Positions 18,003-25,771 of a DNA stretch of 64,000 bases are shown piece after piece (within the stretch, counting starts at the first letter, position 1; every line of letters starts with the position of its first letter). The notes under the pieces are model-generated. The model was not told the DNA's origin. It did not search any database and saw only the letters and a list, made by a program, of their open reading frames with translations. Position numbers and translations under genes: made by a program. The stretch comes from Deinococcus sp. QL22 (lineage in GTDB: Bacteria > Deinococcota > Deinococci > Deinococcales > Deinococcaceae), in assembly GCF_023370075.1 (NCBI RefSeq), contig NZ_CP097149.1, positions 2,044,001-2,108,000 of the forward strand, given 5' to 3'.

Positions 18003-18838
18003 GCGCCGAAATCGTGCCCTTCGACTGGGGCCGGATGTTTCTGGGCGACGTGCCTCCACTGTTTTTACTGGAAATCGTCTTCCGCACCACCCTGATGTTC
18101 GTGTGGCTGATGCTGCTGCTCCGCATCACGGGCAAACGTGGTCTGGCGCAACTCAGCCCGCTGGAACTCGCCATCGTGATCGGGCTGGGGTCGGCGGCGG
18201 GCGATCCTATGTTTTATCCCGAAGTGCCGCTGCTGCACGCCATGCTCACTCTGGCGTTGGTGGTGGGATTGCAGCGACTGCTCACCTTTCTGGTCATTCG
18301 CAGCGAGCGGGTCGAAACCTTCGTAGAGGGTTTACCTGTGGAACTGGTGCGGGACGGCGTGGTCGTGCCACACGCGTTGGGCCGCGCCAATCTGAGCCGC
18401 GAAGACCTGTTCGAGCGCCTGCGGGGTCAGGGGGTGCGCCAACTCGGAGAAGTGCAGCGGGCCTACTTTGAGCAGGACGGTAACCTGACGGTGTTTACCC
18501 ACAAACACAACCCGCCCCCCGGTCTTCAGGTGGTGCCGCCCTGGGATTTGCAGTGGCCCCTGACGCTGGATGTTGGTTTGCCCTACAGCGGGGTTGTGGC
18601 CTGCCTGCGCTGCGGCCATACGCTAGAGGTGTCTGGCCCGCTGCCCATCTGCCCGGCCTGTATAGACATTGGCATGGCCCAAACTATGCTCCGGAGTCAC
18701 CAAGACAGCGCCCAAAGCAAAGGCTGGACGCCCGCTACGCTTGACCCGCTGGCGTCGGGTGGGGGCGGGGAGTCGGGTAGATCGGAGAAGGACGGCGGCG
18801 AAAAGGCAGCACAGGCCCAACCGGGAGGCCGGAGCTGA
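17999..18838 (+). CDS. DUF421 membrane protein with C-terminal zinc ribbon
   Basis: A 279-residue protein. Residues ~20-105 hold three membrane segments followed by the DUF421 (YetF/YcaP-type) cytoplasmic domain; family text is LLLRITGKRGLAQLSPLELAI and VIRSERVETFVEGLPVELVRDG. Beyond the usual end of DUF421 there is an added segment with two CxxC pairs, CLRCGHTLEV and ICPACIDIG (around residues 200-220), which reads as a zinc ribbon, then a low-complexity tail. DUF421 proteins are membrane proteins of unclear function, linked in some bacteria to envelope or spore traits. The zinc ribbon is the unusual feature. Confidence 0.85.
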   Translation: MSAEIVPFDWGRMFLGDVPPLFLLEIVFRTTLMFVWLMLLLRITGKRGLAQLSPLELAIVIGLGSAAGDPMFYPEVPLLHAMLTLALVVGLQRLLTFLVIRSERVETFVEGLPVELVRDGVVVPHALGRANLSREDLFERLRGQGVRQLGEVQRAYFEQDGNLTVFTHKHNPPPGLQVVPPWDLQWPLTLDVGLPYSGVVACLRCGHTLEVSGPLPICPACIDIGMAQTMLRSHQDSAQSKGWTPATLDPLASGGGGESGRSEKDGGEKAAQAQPGGRS

Positions 18839-18929
18839 GGCTGACGGCGAGGGGGTATTGGGTACGGGATCTGGTGGGCGAGACTGAACCCAGAATCATC
18901 GCTCTTAATAAGTTGCCGTACAGTTAGCG

Positions 18930-19574
18930 ATGCCTACACCCCCACAATCAAGCATAGAGTCTGCGATGACTCGAATAAAAACTTGGTTGCAGAGCGAAGT
19001 CCCAGAAATGCTGGAAGATCTGAATCCACCATTGACCGATCAAGAGAATGAATTTTTAGTGGAAGAAGGCATCGTACTTTCTGCCGAGTTGTTGCAACTG
19101 TACCGACTGCACAACGGGCAGGCCGGGAAGACAAGTAGCATCTTCGGCGGCTATGAGTTCATGGATTGCTGGCTCATCATTCAAGAGCATACGATGGCCA
19201 CAGATTTTTCATCAGATAAAACGATGGATCTTTACGTTCAATCGTTTGAGGGAGACAAGATCGTTAAAGTCTTCCCTCATCCCGGCAGGATCGCCTTTGC
19301 CGGGCCGGGTGGAACCTATTTGGCCGTAGATTTAGCTCCAGCATCCAAGGGAATCTCTGGGCAAGTCATCAACTGCGGGCGAGACGATCAGGTGATGTAC
19401 GTCTTGGCCGACAGCTTAGGCGAATTCTTAACTCTCTACGCCGATATGCTGGAGAGCGGAGTGATAGAAGTAATAAATGATCCCGATTTAGGAAACAGAT
19501 TGGACTCGCCCCACCACGACAATCTGATTTCACTCTTTTTGGCTTGGAAATCGAAAGGATCAGCAGCTTCTTAG
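18930..19574 (+). CDS. SMI1/KNR4-family protein
   Basis: A 214-residue protein with the SMI1/KNR4 pattern: an N-terminal helix, NPPLTDQENEFLVEEGIVLS, ELLQLYRLHNGQAG, FGGYEFMDCWLII and a C-terminal YVLADSLGEFLTLYADMLE. In bacteria this fold is common among immunity proteins for polymorphic toxins, but no toxin gene is adjacent. Base composition is visibly less GC-rich than its neighbours, which may indicate later acquisition. The start is ATG 18930, with TACAGT five bases upstream suggesting a leaderless transcript; ATG 18966 is an alternative. Confidence 0.8.
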   Translation: MPTPPQSSIESAMTRIKTWLQSEVPEMLEDLNPPLTDQENEFLVEEGIVLSAELLQLYRLHNGQAGKTSSIFGGYEFMDCWLIIQEHTMATDFSSDKTMDLYVQSFEGDKIVKVFPHPGRIAFAGPGGTYLAVDLAPASKGISGQVINCGRDDQVMYVLADSLGEFLTLYADMLESGVIEVINDPDLGNRLDSPHHDNLISLFLAWKSKGSAAS

Positions 19575-20143
19575 CCCCGAATCCCGATCAGTGCATACGC
19601 CGCCAGCGCCAATTTTTCGCGGAGCAGATAGCTGGTGCTGACGTTGGCGCTTAGCGGGCTGGCACTGGCATTGGCTTGGAAGCCCAGCGCGCGGGCAAGG
19701 GCCAAAGCACGGGGCGCGTGGGCCTCATCGGTGACGAGAGTAATGGGCGTGTGAGGCGGCAAATATACGCGGGCGTTACGCAAATTTTCTATTGTTGTGC
19801 GGCTGCGCGTTTCGGCCAGAACCCGTGCCGCCGGAATGCCCAGGCGGGTCAGGTAGCTGCGGCCTACTTCGCCCTCGGTGTGGGGATCGCCCGGACGCCT
19901 GCCACCCGTGACCACGATGGTTTGCACGCCGCCCGCCCGGTACAGCGCGAGGGCATGATCGAGCCTGCGCTGAAAGGCGGGGCTGGGTTTGCCTGCATAT
20001 TGTGCGGCCCCAAGCACCACTACCGCCGCGTAAGGCTGCTGTGGGTGCGGTACACGCGGCCCCGGCAGCAACAAAAACCCCAATGCCAGCAAACTGACGA
20101 CAGCCAGCGGCAGAAGGGTCAGAGTGGAGCCACGCGAGCGCAT
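19571..20143 (-). CDS. YdcF/DUF218 family membrane-anchored protein
   Basis: About 190 residues from ATG 20143 (further in-frame ATGs lie at 20161 and 20194, so the start is uncertain). One N-terminal membrane segment (LTLLPLAVVSLLALGFLLL) is followed by a DUF218 domain: YAAVVVLGAAQYAGKPSPAF, RLDHALALYRAGGVQTIVVTGG, RTTIENLRNARVYL and ITLVTDEAHAPRALALARAL. DUF218 proteins include SanA/YdcF, implicated in envelope properties in E. coli, with the enzymatic role not settled. Its stop overlaps that of the SMI1 gene tail to tail by 4 bases. Divergent from topA. Confidence 0.85.
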   Translation of the reverse strand: MRSRGSTLTLLPLAVVSLLALGFLLLPGPRVPHPQQPYAAVVVLGAAQYAGKPSPAFQRRLDHALALYRAGGVQTIVVTGGRRPGDPHTEGEVGRSYLTRLGIPAARVLAETRSRTTIENLRNARVYLPPHTPITLVTDEAHAPRALALARALGFQANASASPLSANVSTSYLLREKLALAAYALIGIRG

Positions 20144-20218
20144 AGGGCCGCAGCCTAGCATGAAGGAAAACATAAGGGAGTGGGCGGGGTACACGTGAAA
20201 AAGGCGCTGAGCCGGGGC

Positions 20219-20247
20219 TTGACAAGCGGAGTGCGGCCTCTTTACAC
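20219..20247 (+). promoter_or_regulatory. Candidate promoter of topA
   Basis: TTGACA at 20219-20224 and TTACAC at 20242-20247 are 17 bases apart. A TAGGCT element downstream (~20262) could be a second -10. The ATG is about 65 bases further on. Confidence 0.5.
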
Positions 20248-20315
20248 GCCTCGCCGCTGTGCTAGGCTCGCCCGCAAGTTCCCATCATTTCCTCAGGGAG
20301 CGCCCCCAAACCAAC

Positions 20316-23249
20316 ATGCCCAAAACCCCAGCAACCAACACTCTGGTGATCGTCGAATCGCCCGCCAAGGCCCGCACCATCGAAAAGTATCTCGGCAAGG
20401 GATACTCGGTGGAGTCGAGCATCGGTCATATTCGTGATCTGCCCAAAAGCGCCGCCGACATTCCCGAAAAGTACAAGGGCAAGGCGTGGGCCAGACTGGG
20501 ACTGGACATAGAAGACGACTTCCGGCCCCTCTATGTGGTGTCGCCGGACAAGCGGGCGCATGTGGCCAAGCTGCGCAAGATGGCGAGCGAGGCCGACGAG
20601 ATTATTCTGGCCACAGACGATGACCGCGAGGGCGAAAGCATCGCGTGGCACCTGTTTCAGGAACTGAAGCCTAAGGTGCCGGTCAAGCGCATGGTCTTTC
20701 ACGAGATCACCAAAGAGGCGATTCTGGCGGCCATTGCCAACCCACGCTCTATAGATACCAATCTGGTAGAAGCCCAGGAAACACGCCGCGCCCTGGATCG
20801 CCTGTACGGCTACGAAGTCTCGCCGGTACTGTGGAAAAAGGTGGCCCCCAAGCTCAGCGCGGGCCGCGTCCAGTCGGTGGCGACCCGGATGTTGGTAGAG
20901 CGGGAGCGGGAGCGGATGCGTTTCGTGAGTGCGTCGTGGTGGGATTTGTTGGTCACGGCCCAGACCGCTGACGGCGCGACCTTTCCCGCCCGCCTGACCG
21001 ATGTGGGCGGCGTGCGCCTCGCTACCGGCAAAGACTTCGACCCGTTGACAGGCAAGTTGAAGCCCGATTCCGGCGTACTGCAACTGGATGAAGCCCGCGC
21101 CGTAGCGTTGGCCGATGCCCTGAAGGGCCAGACCCTCACCGTCGCCTCTGCCGACGAAAAACCGTTTACGCAAAAACCTTACCCGCCATTTATTACTTCC
21201 ACTTTGCAGCAGGAAGGCAGCCGCAAGCTGGGCTTTGCCGCCACGCGCACCATGCGGGCCGCGCAACGCCTGTATGAGGGCGGCTACATCACCTATATGC
21301 GTACCGATTCCACCAACCTGTCGGGTGAGGCAGTGTCGGCGGCCCGCGCACAGGTGAAGGAAATGTACGGCCCGGACTACCTGAGTCCTCAGCCCCGCGT
21401 GTATTCCAAGAAGGCCAAAAACGCGCAAGAAGCCCATGAAGCGGTGCGGCCCGCCGGAAGCACCTTCCGTACGCCCGACCAACTGAGGACGGAACTGAGC
21501 GGCGACGAATGGCGCTTGTACGACCTAATCTGGAAGCGCACGGTGGCCTGTCAGATGGCTGATGCACGGGGCCGGGGCCTGCGTGTGCGCCTGATTGGGC
21601 AGGCTTTAGGCGATGACGTAACCCTGAGTGCATCGGGCCGCACCATCGATTTCCCCGGCTTCCTGCGGGCCTACGTGGAAGGCAGCGATGACCCCGCCGC
21701 CGCCCTCGAAGACCGCGAAACGCCCCTGCCCCCGCTGAAGGCCGGGCAAACCGTGACCGGGCAAGCCGCCAAGCCCGAAGGCCACGACACCCAGCCCCCC
21801 GCCCGGTACACCGAAGCCAGCCTCGTGCAGTCGCTGGAGGGTGCAGGCATCGGGCGTCCGAGTACGTATGCCAGCATTCTGGGCACCATTCAAGATCGGG
21901 GCTACGCGGCCAAAAAGGGTCAGGCGCTCGTGCCCTCCTGGACGGCTTTTGCCACGTCTGCGCTGCTGGAACATCACTTTGGCAAGCTGGTGGATTACGA
22001 CTTTACCGCCCGCATGGAAGAAGATCTGGACGACATCGCGGGTGGGCGGGCACAGCGCGTGCCCTACCTGCGCCGCTTCTTTTTAGGCGACAATGGCGAA
22101 GGCATGGCGCTGCGGCCCCTGATCGAGCAGCAGATGGGCGAGATTGATGCACGCGGCATTGCCACCATCCGCATTCCCAAACTGGAAGGCACGGGCATAG
22201 AGGTGCGCGTGGGGCGCTACGGCGCTTACATGCAACTGGGCGAGCAGAAGGCCAACCTGCCCGAAGGTATGGCCCCCGATGAACTGACCGCCGAACTGGC
22301 CGCCGACATCCTGAGCCGCCCCAGTGGAGACCGCGTGATCGGCACCGACGAGGCCAGCGGGCATCCGGTGGTGGCCCGCGCTGGGCGCTACGGCCCGTAT
22401 GTCACGCTGGGTGAGGGCAATCCACCCGTTCGCACGGCCAGCCTGTTTCCCGGCGACGATTTAGCCGAATTGACGCTGGAGCGGGCGCTGAGGCTGCTCA
22501 GCCTGCCCCGCCTGGTGGGCACATCCGAGGGCGAGGAAGTCTGGGCCTTCAACGGCAAATACGGCCCGTACCTGAAGCGCGACAACGACAGCCGCAGCCT
22601 CACCAACCACGAGCAACTGTTTACGGTGGGCATCATGGAAGCCGAGGCGCTGTTTATGCAGCCGCGTTTCCGGGCGCGTGGGGTGGCTGCCGCGCCGCTG
22701 CAAACCTTTGAATTCGAGGGCCGCGCCCCCATCTTGCTCAAGTCGGGCCGCTTTGGGCCGTACCTGACCGATGGCGAGCGCAACGCCACGCTCCGCAAAG
22801 GGGAAGAAGAGGATACCCTGACCGCCGAACGCGCCCTGGAAATCCTGGAAGAACGGGGCAAGGAGCCGAAAGGCAAGCCCGCCAAACCTGCTAAAAGGGC
22901 GGCTGGAACGGCCAAAGCGGGAGCGAAAAAGGCAGCTTCGGCTCCCAAAAAAGCTCCGACTAAGGCCAGTGCAATCAAGACGGCGGCCACCAAAAAAGCG
23001 CCAGCCAAGAAGCCTGCTTCAAAAGCTGCTGCGGCCAAAGCACCCACCAAAACTCCGCTCACTTGGGCCGAGCTCAAGCCCCATTTGGCAGTTCTCAGCG
23101 AACAGGAACGCCAACTGGTCACGGCAACCCGTGAGCGCGGCGAAAAGGTAGAGGACATTGCGCCCACGCTGGGGCTGGATGTGAAGAAGGCTAAAGGCAT
23201 GGCGCTTCAGGCCAGCAAGAAGCTGAATCAGGCGGCGCGGGCCGAGTAA
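20316..23249 (+). CDS. topA: DNA topoisomerase I with Lys/Ala-rich tail
   Basis: A 977-residue type IA topoisomerase that relaxes negative supercoils. The start at ATG 20316 begins right before the TOPRIM core (LVIVESPAKARTIEKYLGKG); acidic motif DDDREGE follows, and the active-site tyrosine is in YITYMRTDSTNLS. Instead of zinc fingers, the C-terminal region has four repeats built around G-R/K-Y/F-G-P/A-Y (GRYGAYMQLG, GRYGPYVTLG, GKYGPYLKRD, GRFGPYLTDG). Then follows a ~65-residue Lys/Ala/Pro-rich segment like histone H1 tails and a final ~60-residue helical domain (LTWAELKPHLAVLSEQERQL). The tail probably adds DNA binding. Confidence 0.95.
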   Translation: MPKTPATNTLVIVESPAKARTIEKYLGKGYSVESSIGHIRDLPKSAADIPEKYKGKAWARLGLDIEDDFRPLYVVSPDKRAHVAKLRKMASEADEIILATDDDREGESIAWHLFQELKPKVPVKRMVFHEITKEAILAAIANPRSIDTNLVEAQETRRALDRLYGYEVSPVLWKKVAPKLSAGRVQSVATRMLVERERERMRFVSASWWDLLVTAQTADGATFPARLTDVGGVRLATGKDFDPLTGKLKPDSGVLQLDEARAVALADALKGQTLTVASADEKPFTQKPYPPFITSTLQQEGSRKLGFAATRTMRAAQRLYEGGYITYMRTDSTNLSGEAVSAARAQVKEMYGPDYLSPQPRVYSKKAKNAQEAHEAVRPAGSTFRTPDQLRTELSGDEWRLYDLIWKRTVACQMADARGRGLRVRLIGQALGDDVTLSASGRTIDFPGFLRAYVEGSDDPAAALEDRETPLPPLKAGQTVTGQAAKPEGHDTQPPARYTEASLVQSLEGAGIGRPSTYASILGTIQDRGYAAKKGQALVPSWTAFATSALLEHHFGKLVDYDFTARMEEDLDDIAGGRAQRVPYLRRFFLGDNGEGMALRPLIEQQMGEIDARGIATIRIPKLEGTGIEVRVGRYGAYMQLGEQKANLPEGMAPDELTAELAADILSRPSGDRVIGTDEASGHPVVARAGRYGPYVTLGEGNPPVRTASLFPGDDLAELTLERALRLLSLPRLVGTSEGEEVWAFNGKYGPYLKRDNDSRSLTNHEQLFTVGIMEAEALFMQPRFRARGVAAAPLQTFEFEGRAPILLKSGRFGPYLTDGERNATLRKGEEEDTLTAERALEILEERGKEPKGKPAKPAKRAAGTAKAGAKKAASAPKKAPTKASAIKTAATKKAPAKKPASKAAAAKAPTKTPLTWAELKPHLAVLSEQERQLVTATRERGEKVEDIAPTLGLDVKKAKGMALQASKKLNQAARAE

Positions 23250-23262
23250 GGCAGGCTGCTGA

Positions 23263-23580
23263 GTGCCGTCCCGCGCCCACCCCGAAGCGCCGCCGCCGCT
23301 GAATCTGGCCCGACTTGCAGCGGGTGCGCCCGGAACCTGGGTCACGCTGCCGGGGGCCGAGGTGCGCGTGCTGGCACTGGACGCCAAGCAAACTGGCCTC
23401 CGAGCGTCGGGTTGGCTGGTCTGCCTGACCGGAGAAGCTCTGATCGACCTCTCGGAAGGCGATTTTGTGCGTCTGCGGGCCAGTGAAGCCCACCGCCTGA
23501 CGCCCGCAGATGACTGGGAAGCCCTGCCCGTCAAGGCCGCAACGGTGCTGATGCTGGTACCGGACGAGAGCGGGCGCTAG
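23263..23580 (+). CDS. Small cupin-like protein
   Basis: A 105-residue protein started at GTG 23263, 13 bases after topA, probably on the same transcript. The pattern GTWVTLPGAEVRVLALD, GWLVCLTGEALIDLSEGDFV and RLRASEAHRLTPADDWEAL resembles a single small cupin barrel, with one possible metal-binding His. No catalytic assignment is possible. An alternative is an unrelated beta-rich protein. Confidence 0.55.
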   Translation: MPSRAHPEAPPPLNLARLAAGAPGTWVTLPGAEVRVLALDAKQTGLRASGWLVCLTGEALIDLSEGDFVRLRASEAHRLTPADDWEALPVKAATVLMLVPDESGR

Positions 23581-23667
23581 AGACGCAAGCATATTTCCGA
23601 CCACATCGCACTCTCTACGTCCGCCCAAGGGACATTCACAGCCCCCGCCCGGTGCTAGCGTAGGGCT

Positions 23668-24885
23668 ATGACGGCCCCAGTTGTCTCCACTCCATCCATC
23701 CTCACTGCGCCCACCCCTGACGCGGCCCGGTTTGCGGTGCTGGACAAGGCCGCACGGGGCGAGCGCCTGAACGCCGAAGAAATCGAGTCGTTGTACCACC
23801 TACCCCTGCCCGATGTGGCGGCGGTGGCCCACGAATTGCGCCTGACCCGCCGCGACCCCGACACGGTCACGTTCCTGATCGACCGGAATATCAACTACAC
23901 CAACATCTGCAACGTGGGCTGCAACTTCTGCGCCTTTTACCGAACGGGCCGCCAGAAAGACAGCTATACACTGGATTACGAGGCCATCAGTGCCAAGATT
24001 CGGGAACTGGAAGCGGTGAACGGCACGCGCATTTTGCTGCAAGGCGGCGTGAACCCGGAATTGGGATTGGACTATTACCTGGGCCTGTTGCGCCACGTCA
24101 AGGCCCACCACCCCAGCATCCGTATAGACGCCTTTTCGCCCGAAGAAGTGCTGTTTATGGAGAAAAACTTCGGACTTGATCTGAATACGTTGCTGAATAC
24201 GCTGATCGAGGCTGGACTGGATGGCTTGCCCGGTGCAGGCGGCGAAATTCTGGAAGATGAAGTGCGGGCCAAAGCCGCGCCTGCCCGGATTCGCAGCGCC
24301 GATTGGTTCCGCATTCTGGACGCGGCGCAGCAAAAAGGCCTGTACACGATTTCCACGATGGTCATCGGCTTTGGCGAAACCTATGCCCAGCGCACCCGCC
24401 ACCTGCTTAAAATCCGCGACCAGCAGGACAAGGCGCAGGCGGCCTACGGCGGCAACGGTTTCAGCGGGTTTGCCATGTGGACGCTGCAAACCGAGCATAC
24501 CCGGCTGCACGGCAAGGCTCCGGGGGCTACGGCGCACGAGTATTTGCAGCAACTTGCCATCGCCCGAATCGCGCTCGACAACATCGTGAATATTCAGGCG
24601 TCGTGGCCCGCGCAGGGCTTTAAAGTGGCGCAGGCGGCCCTGTATTACGGCGCAAACGACCTCGGTTCCACCATGCTGGAAGAAAATGTAGTCAGCGCGG
24701 CGGGTGGGCACGGGCGGCACCATGCCACCGTGCGCGAACTGATCCGCATCGCTGTAGACGCTGGGTTCGACCCCGCCATTCGCAACAGCCGCTTTCAGAT
24801 CATCGATTGGCCTGATGTGGCCGCCGTGCTGAACCGCGCCGACGCCAACCCGGAAGCGGCGCGGGCTGTAGGCGCTTCAGACTGA
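23668..24885 (+). CDS. mqnC: Cyclic dehypoxanthine futalosine synthase MqnC
   Basis: A 405-residue radical-SAM enzyme with the CxxxCxxC cluster (CNVGCNFCAFYRTG). It cyclises dehypoxanthine futalosine in the futalosine route to menaquinone. Further matches to MqnC are ILLQGGVNPELGLDYYLGLL, EAGLDGLPGAGGEILEDEVR and YYGANDLGSTMLEENVVSAA. CofH, of the F420 pathway, is related, but no F420 genes are nearby. It is monocistronic with no Shine-Dalgarno sequence; a TAGGGCT-like sequence just before ATG 23668 fits a leaderless start. Confidence 0.92.
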   Translation: MTAPVVSTPSILTAPTPDAARFAVLDKAARGERLNAEEIESLYHLPLPDVAAVAHELRLTRRDPDTVTFLIDRNINYTNICNVGCNFCAFYRTGRQKDSYTLDYEAISAKIRELEAVNGTRILLQGGVNPELGLDYYLGLLRHVKAHHPSIRIDAFSPEEVLFMEKNFGLDLNTLLNTLIEAGLDGLPGAGGEILEDEVRAKAAPARIRSADWFRILDAAQQKGLYTISTMVIGFGETYAQRTRHLLKIRDQQDKAQAAYGGNGFSGFAMWTLQTEHTRLHGKAPGATAHEYLQQLAIARIALDNIVNIQASWPAQGFKVAQAALYYGANDLGSTMLEENVVSAAGGHGRHHATVRELIRIAVDAGFDPAIRNSRFQIIDWPDVAAVLNRADANPEAARAVGASD

Positions 24886-24961
24886 ACAACTTGAGATTCC
24901 TCAAGCCTCTGCTCTAGCCTTTCAGTCCTTTGACACCTAACTTGCAGTCACAATAGAGTTT

Positions 24962-25309
24962 ATGTCGCCCCTCGTCTTTGTCGCCTGTGAAAGCTACGGC
25001 AAGGGTGCATGGCGTCTGGAAGCGCATTTTCACCTCGCGGCAGTGCAGGACTTTCTGATTGTGCTGGCTTCGGCGGGCATCGCTGGGCGCGGCCATCCCC
25101 CCGACCTCAGCGTCTCGCTGGAGGCCGAACTCCTGTTCGAAGAGGAAGTGATTGCCGCGCCGACCTACTTTGCCGCCTCTGAACTGGGCCGGTTGCTGGG
25201 CCACGCGCCGCCCGAACTCGCCGCCCAATTCCGGGCATGGCACGCCCTGACCCGTGCATTTGAGGGGATGGCCCGCCCCGCGAGGCTGATCGTGTGGCAG
25301 ATCGAATGA
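24962..25309 (+). CDS. Hypothetical protein, first member of a tandem paralogue pair
   Basis: A 115-residue protein beginning MSPLVFVACESYGKGAWRLE and ending ARLIVWQIE. It shares its start (MS-LVF-CE), the segment GRGHPPDLS/GRGWPPESG and the ending (R-V/L-IVW) with the next gene, so the two are paralogues. It is a short alpha/beta protein with no motif I recognise. No ribosome-binding site is evident; CACAAT seven bases before the ATG may be a -10 box. Confidence 0.65.
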   Translation: MSPLVFVACESYGKGAWRLEAHFHLAAVQDFLIVLASAGIAGRGHPPDLSVSLEAELLFEEEVIAAPTYFAASELGRLLGHAPPELAAQFRAWHALTRAFEGMARPARLIVWQIE

Positions 25310-25430
25310 GACGGGCGATCTACGATTCCCGAACATCCGCAACGCCACCACATGTTCATCCATCTTCGTTCACCCGTCCTTTTTGCTTCTGCTTCCAATC
25401 GGATTCGTCTTCGACACAAGGCAATTTTTT

Positions 25431-25763
25431 ATGAGTGCCCTCGTCTTCGCCGTCTGTGAGGCCCGAATGGGGGACAGTTGGTACGAGGTGGCAAGCTTTG
25501 AGCATGGCTCAGGCCGTCATCTGCTTGCCCTCTTGGATGAAGGAATGCTGTCTGGGCGCGGCTGGCCACCAGAGTCGGGGATGAGTGCACGTGCTGGGCA
25601 GCAAGAAGCCGGGGCCTTCGGAGCGACGTTCATCACGGAGCCGGAGCTGGCGGCGCTGGCCGCAGCAGACGATGACCCCATCACGCTCCCTGCATGGCAA
25701 GCCTTCGCCCGCGTGTATGAGGACGCGGGCGCGGCGGTGCGGGTAGTCATTTGGTTTTTGTAG
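25431..25763 (+). CDS. Hypothetical protein, second member of the tandem paralogue pair
   Basis: A 110-residue protein (MSALVFAVCEARMGDSWYEV to VRVVIWFL) with the same start, central GRGWPPE and end as the protein at 24962-25309. ATG 25431 is chosen because it aligns with the start of the paralogue. Its stop is only eight bases from the stop of the convergent murJ. Function unknown. Confidence 0.65.
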   Translation: MSALVFAVCEARMGDSWYEVASFEHGSGRHLLALLDEGMLSGRGWPPESGMSARAGQQEAGAFGATFITEPELAALAAADDDPITLPAWQAFARVYEDAGAAVRVVIWFL

Positions 25764-25771
25764 CCTGGAGC

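Noticed and set aside
20262..21482. A 406-codon minus-strand frame opposite topA
   Set aside because: Antisense of the topoisomerase core.
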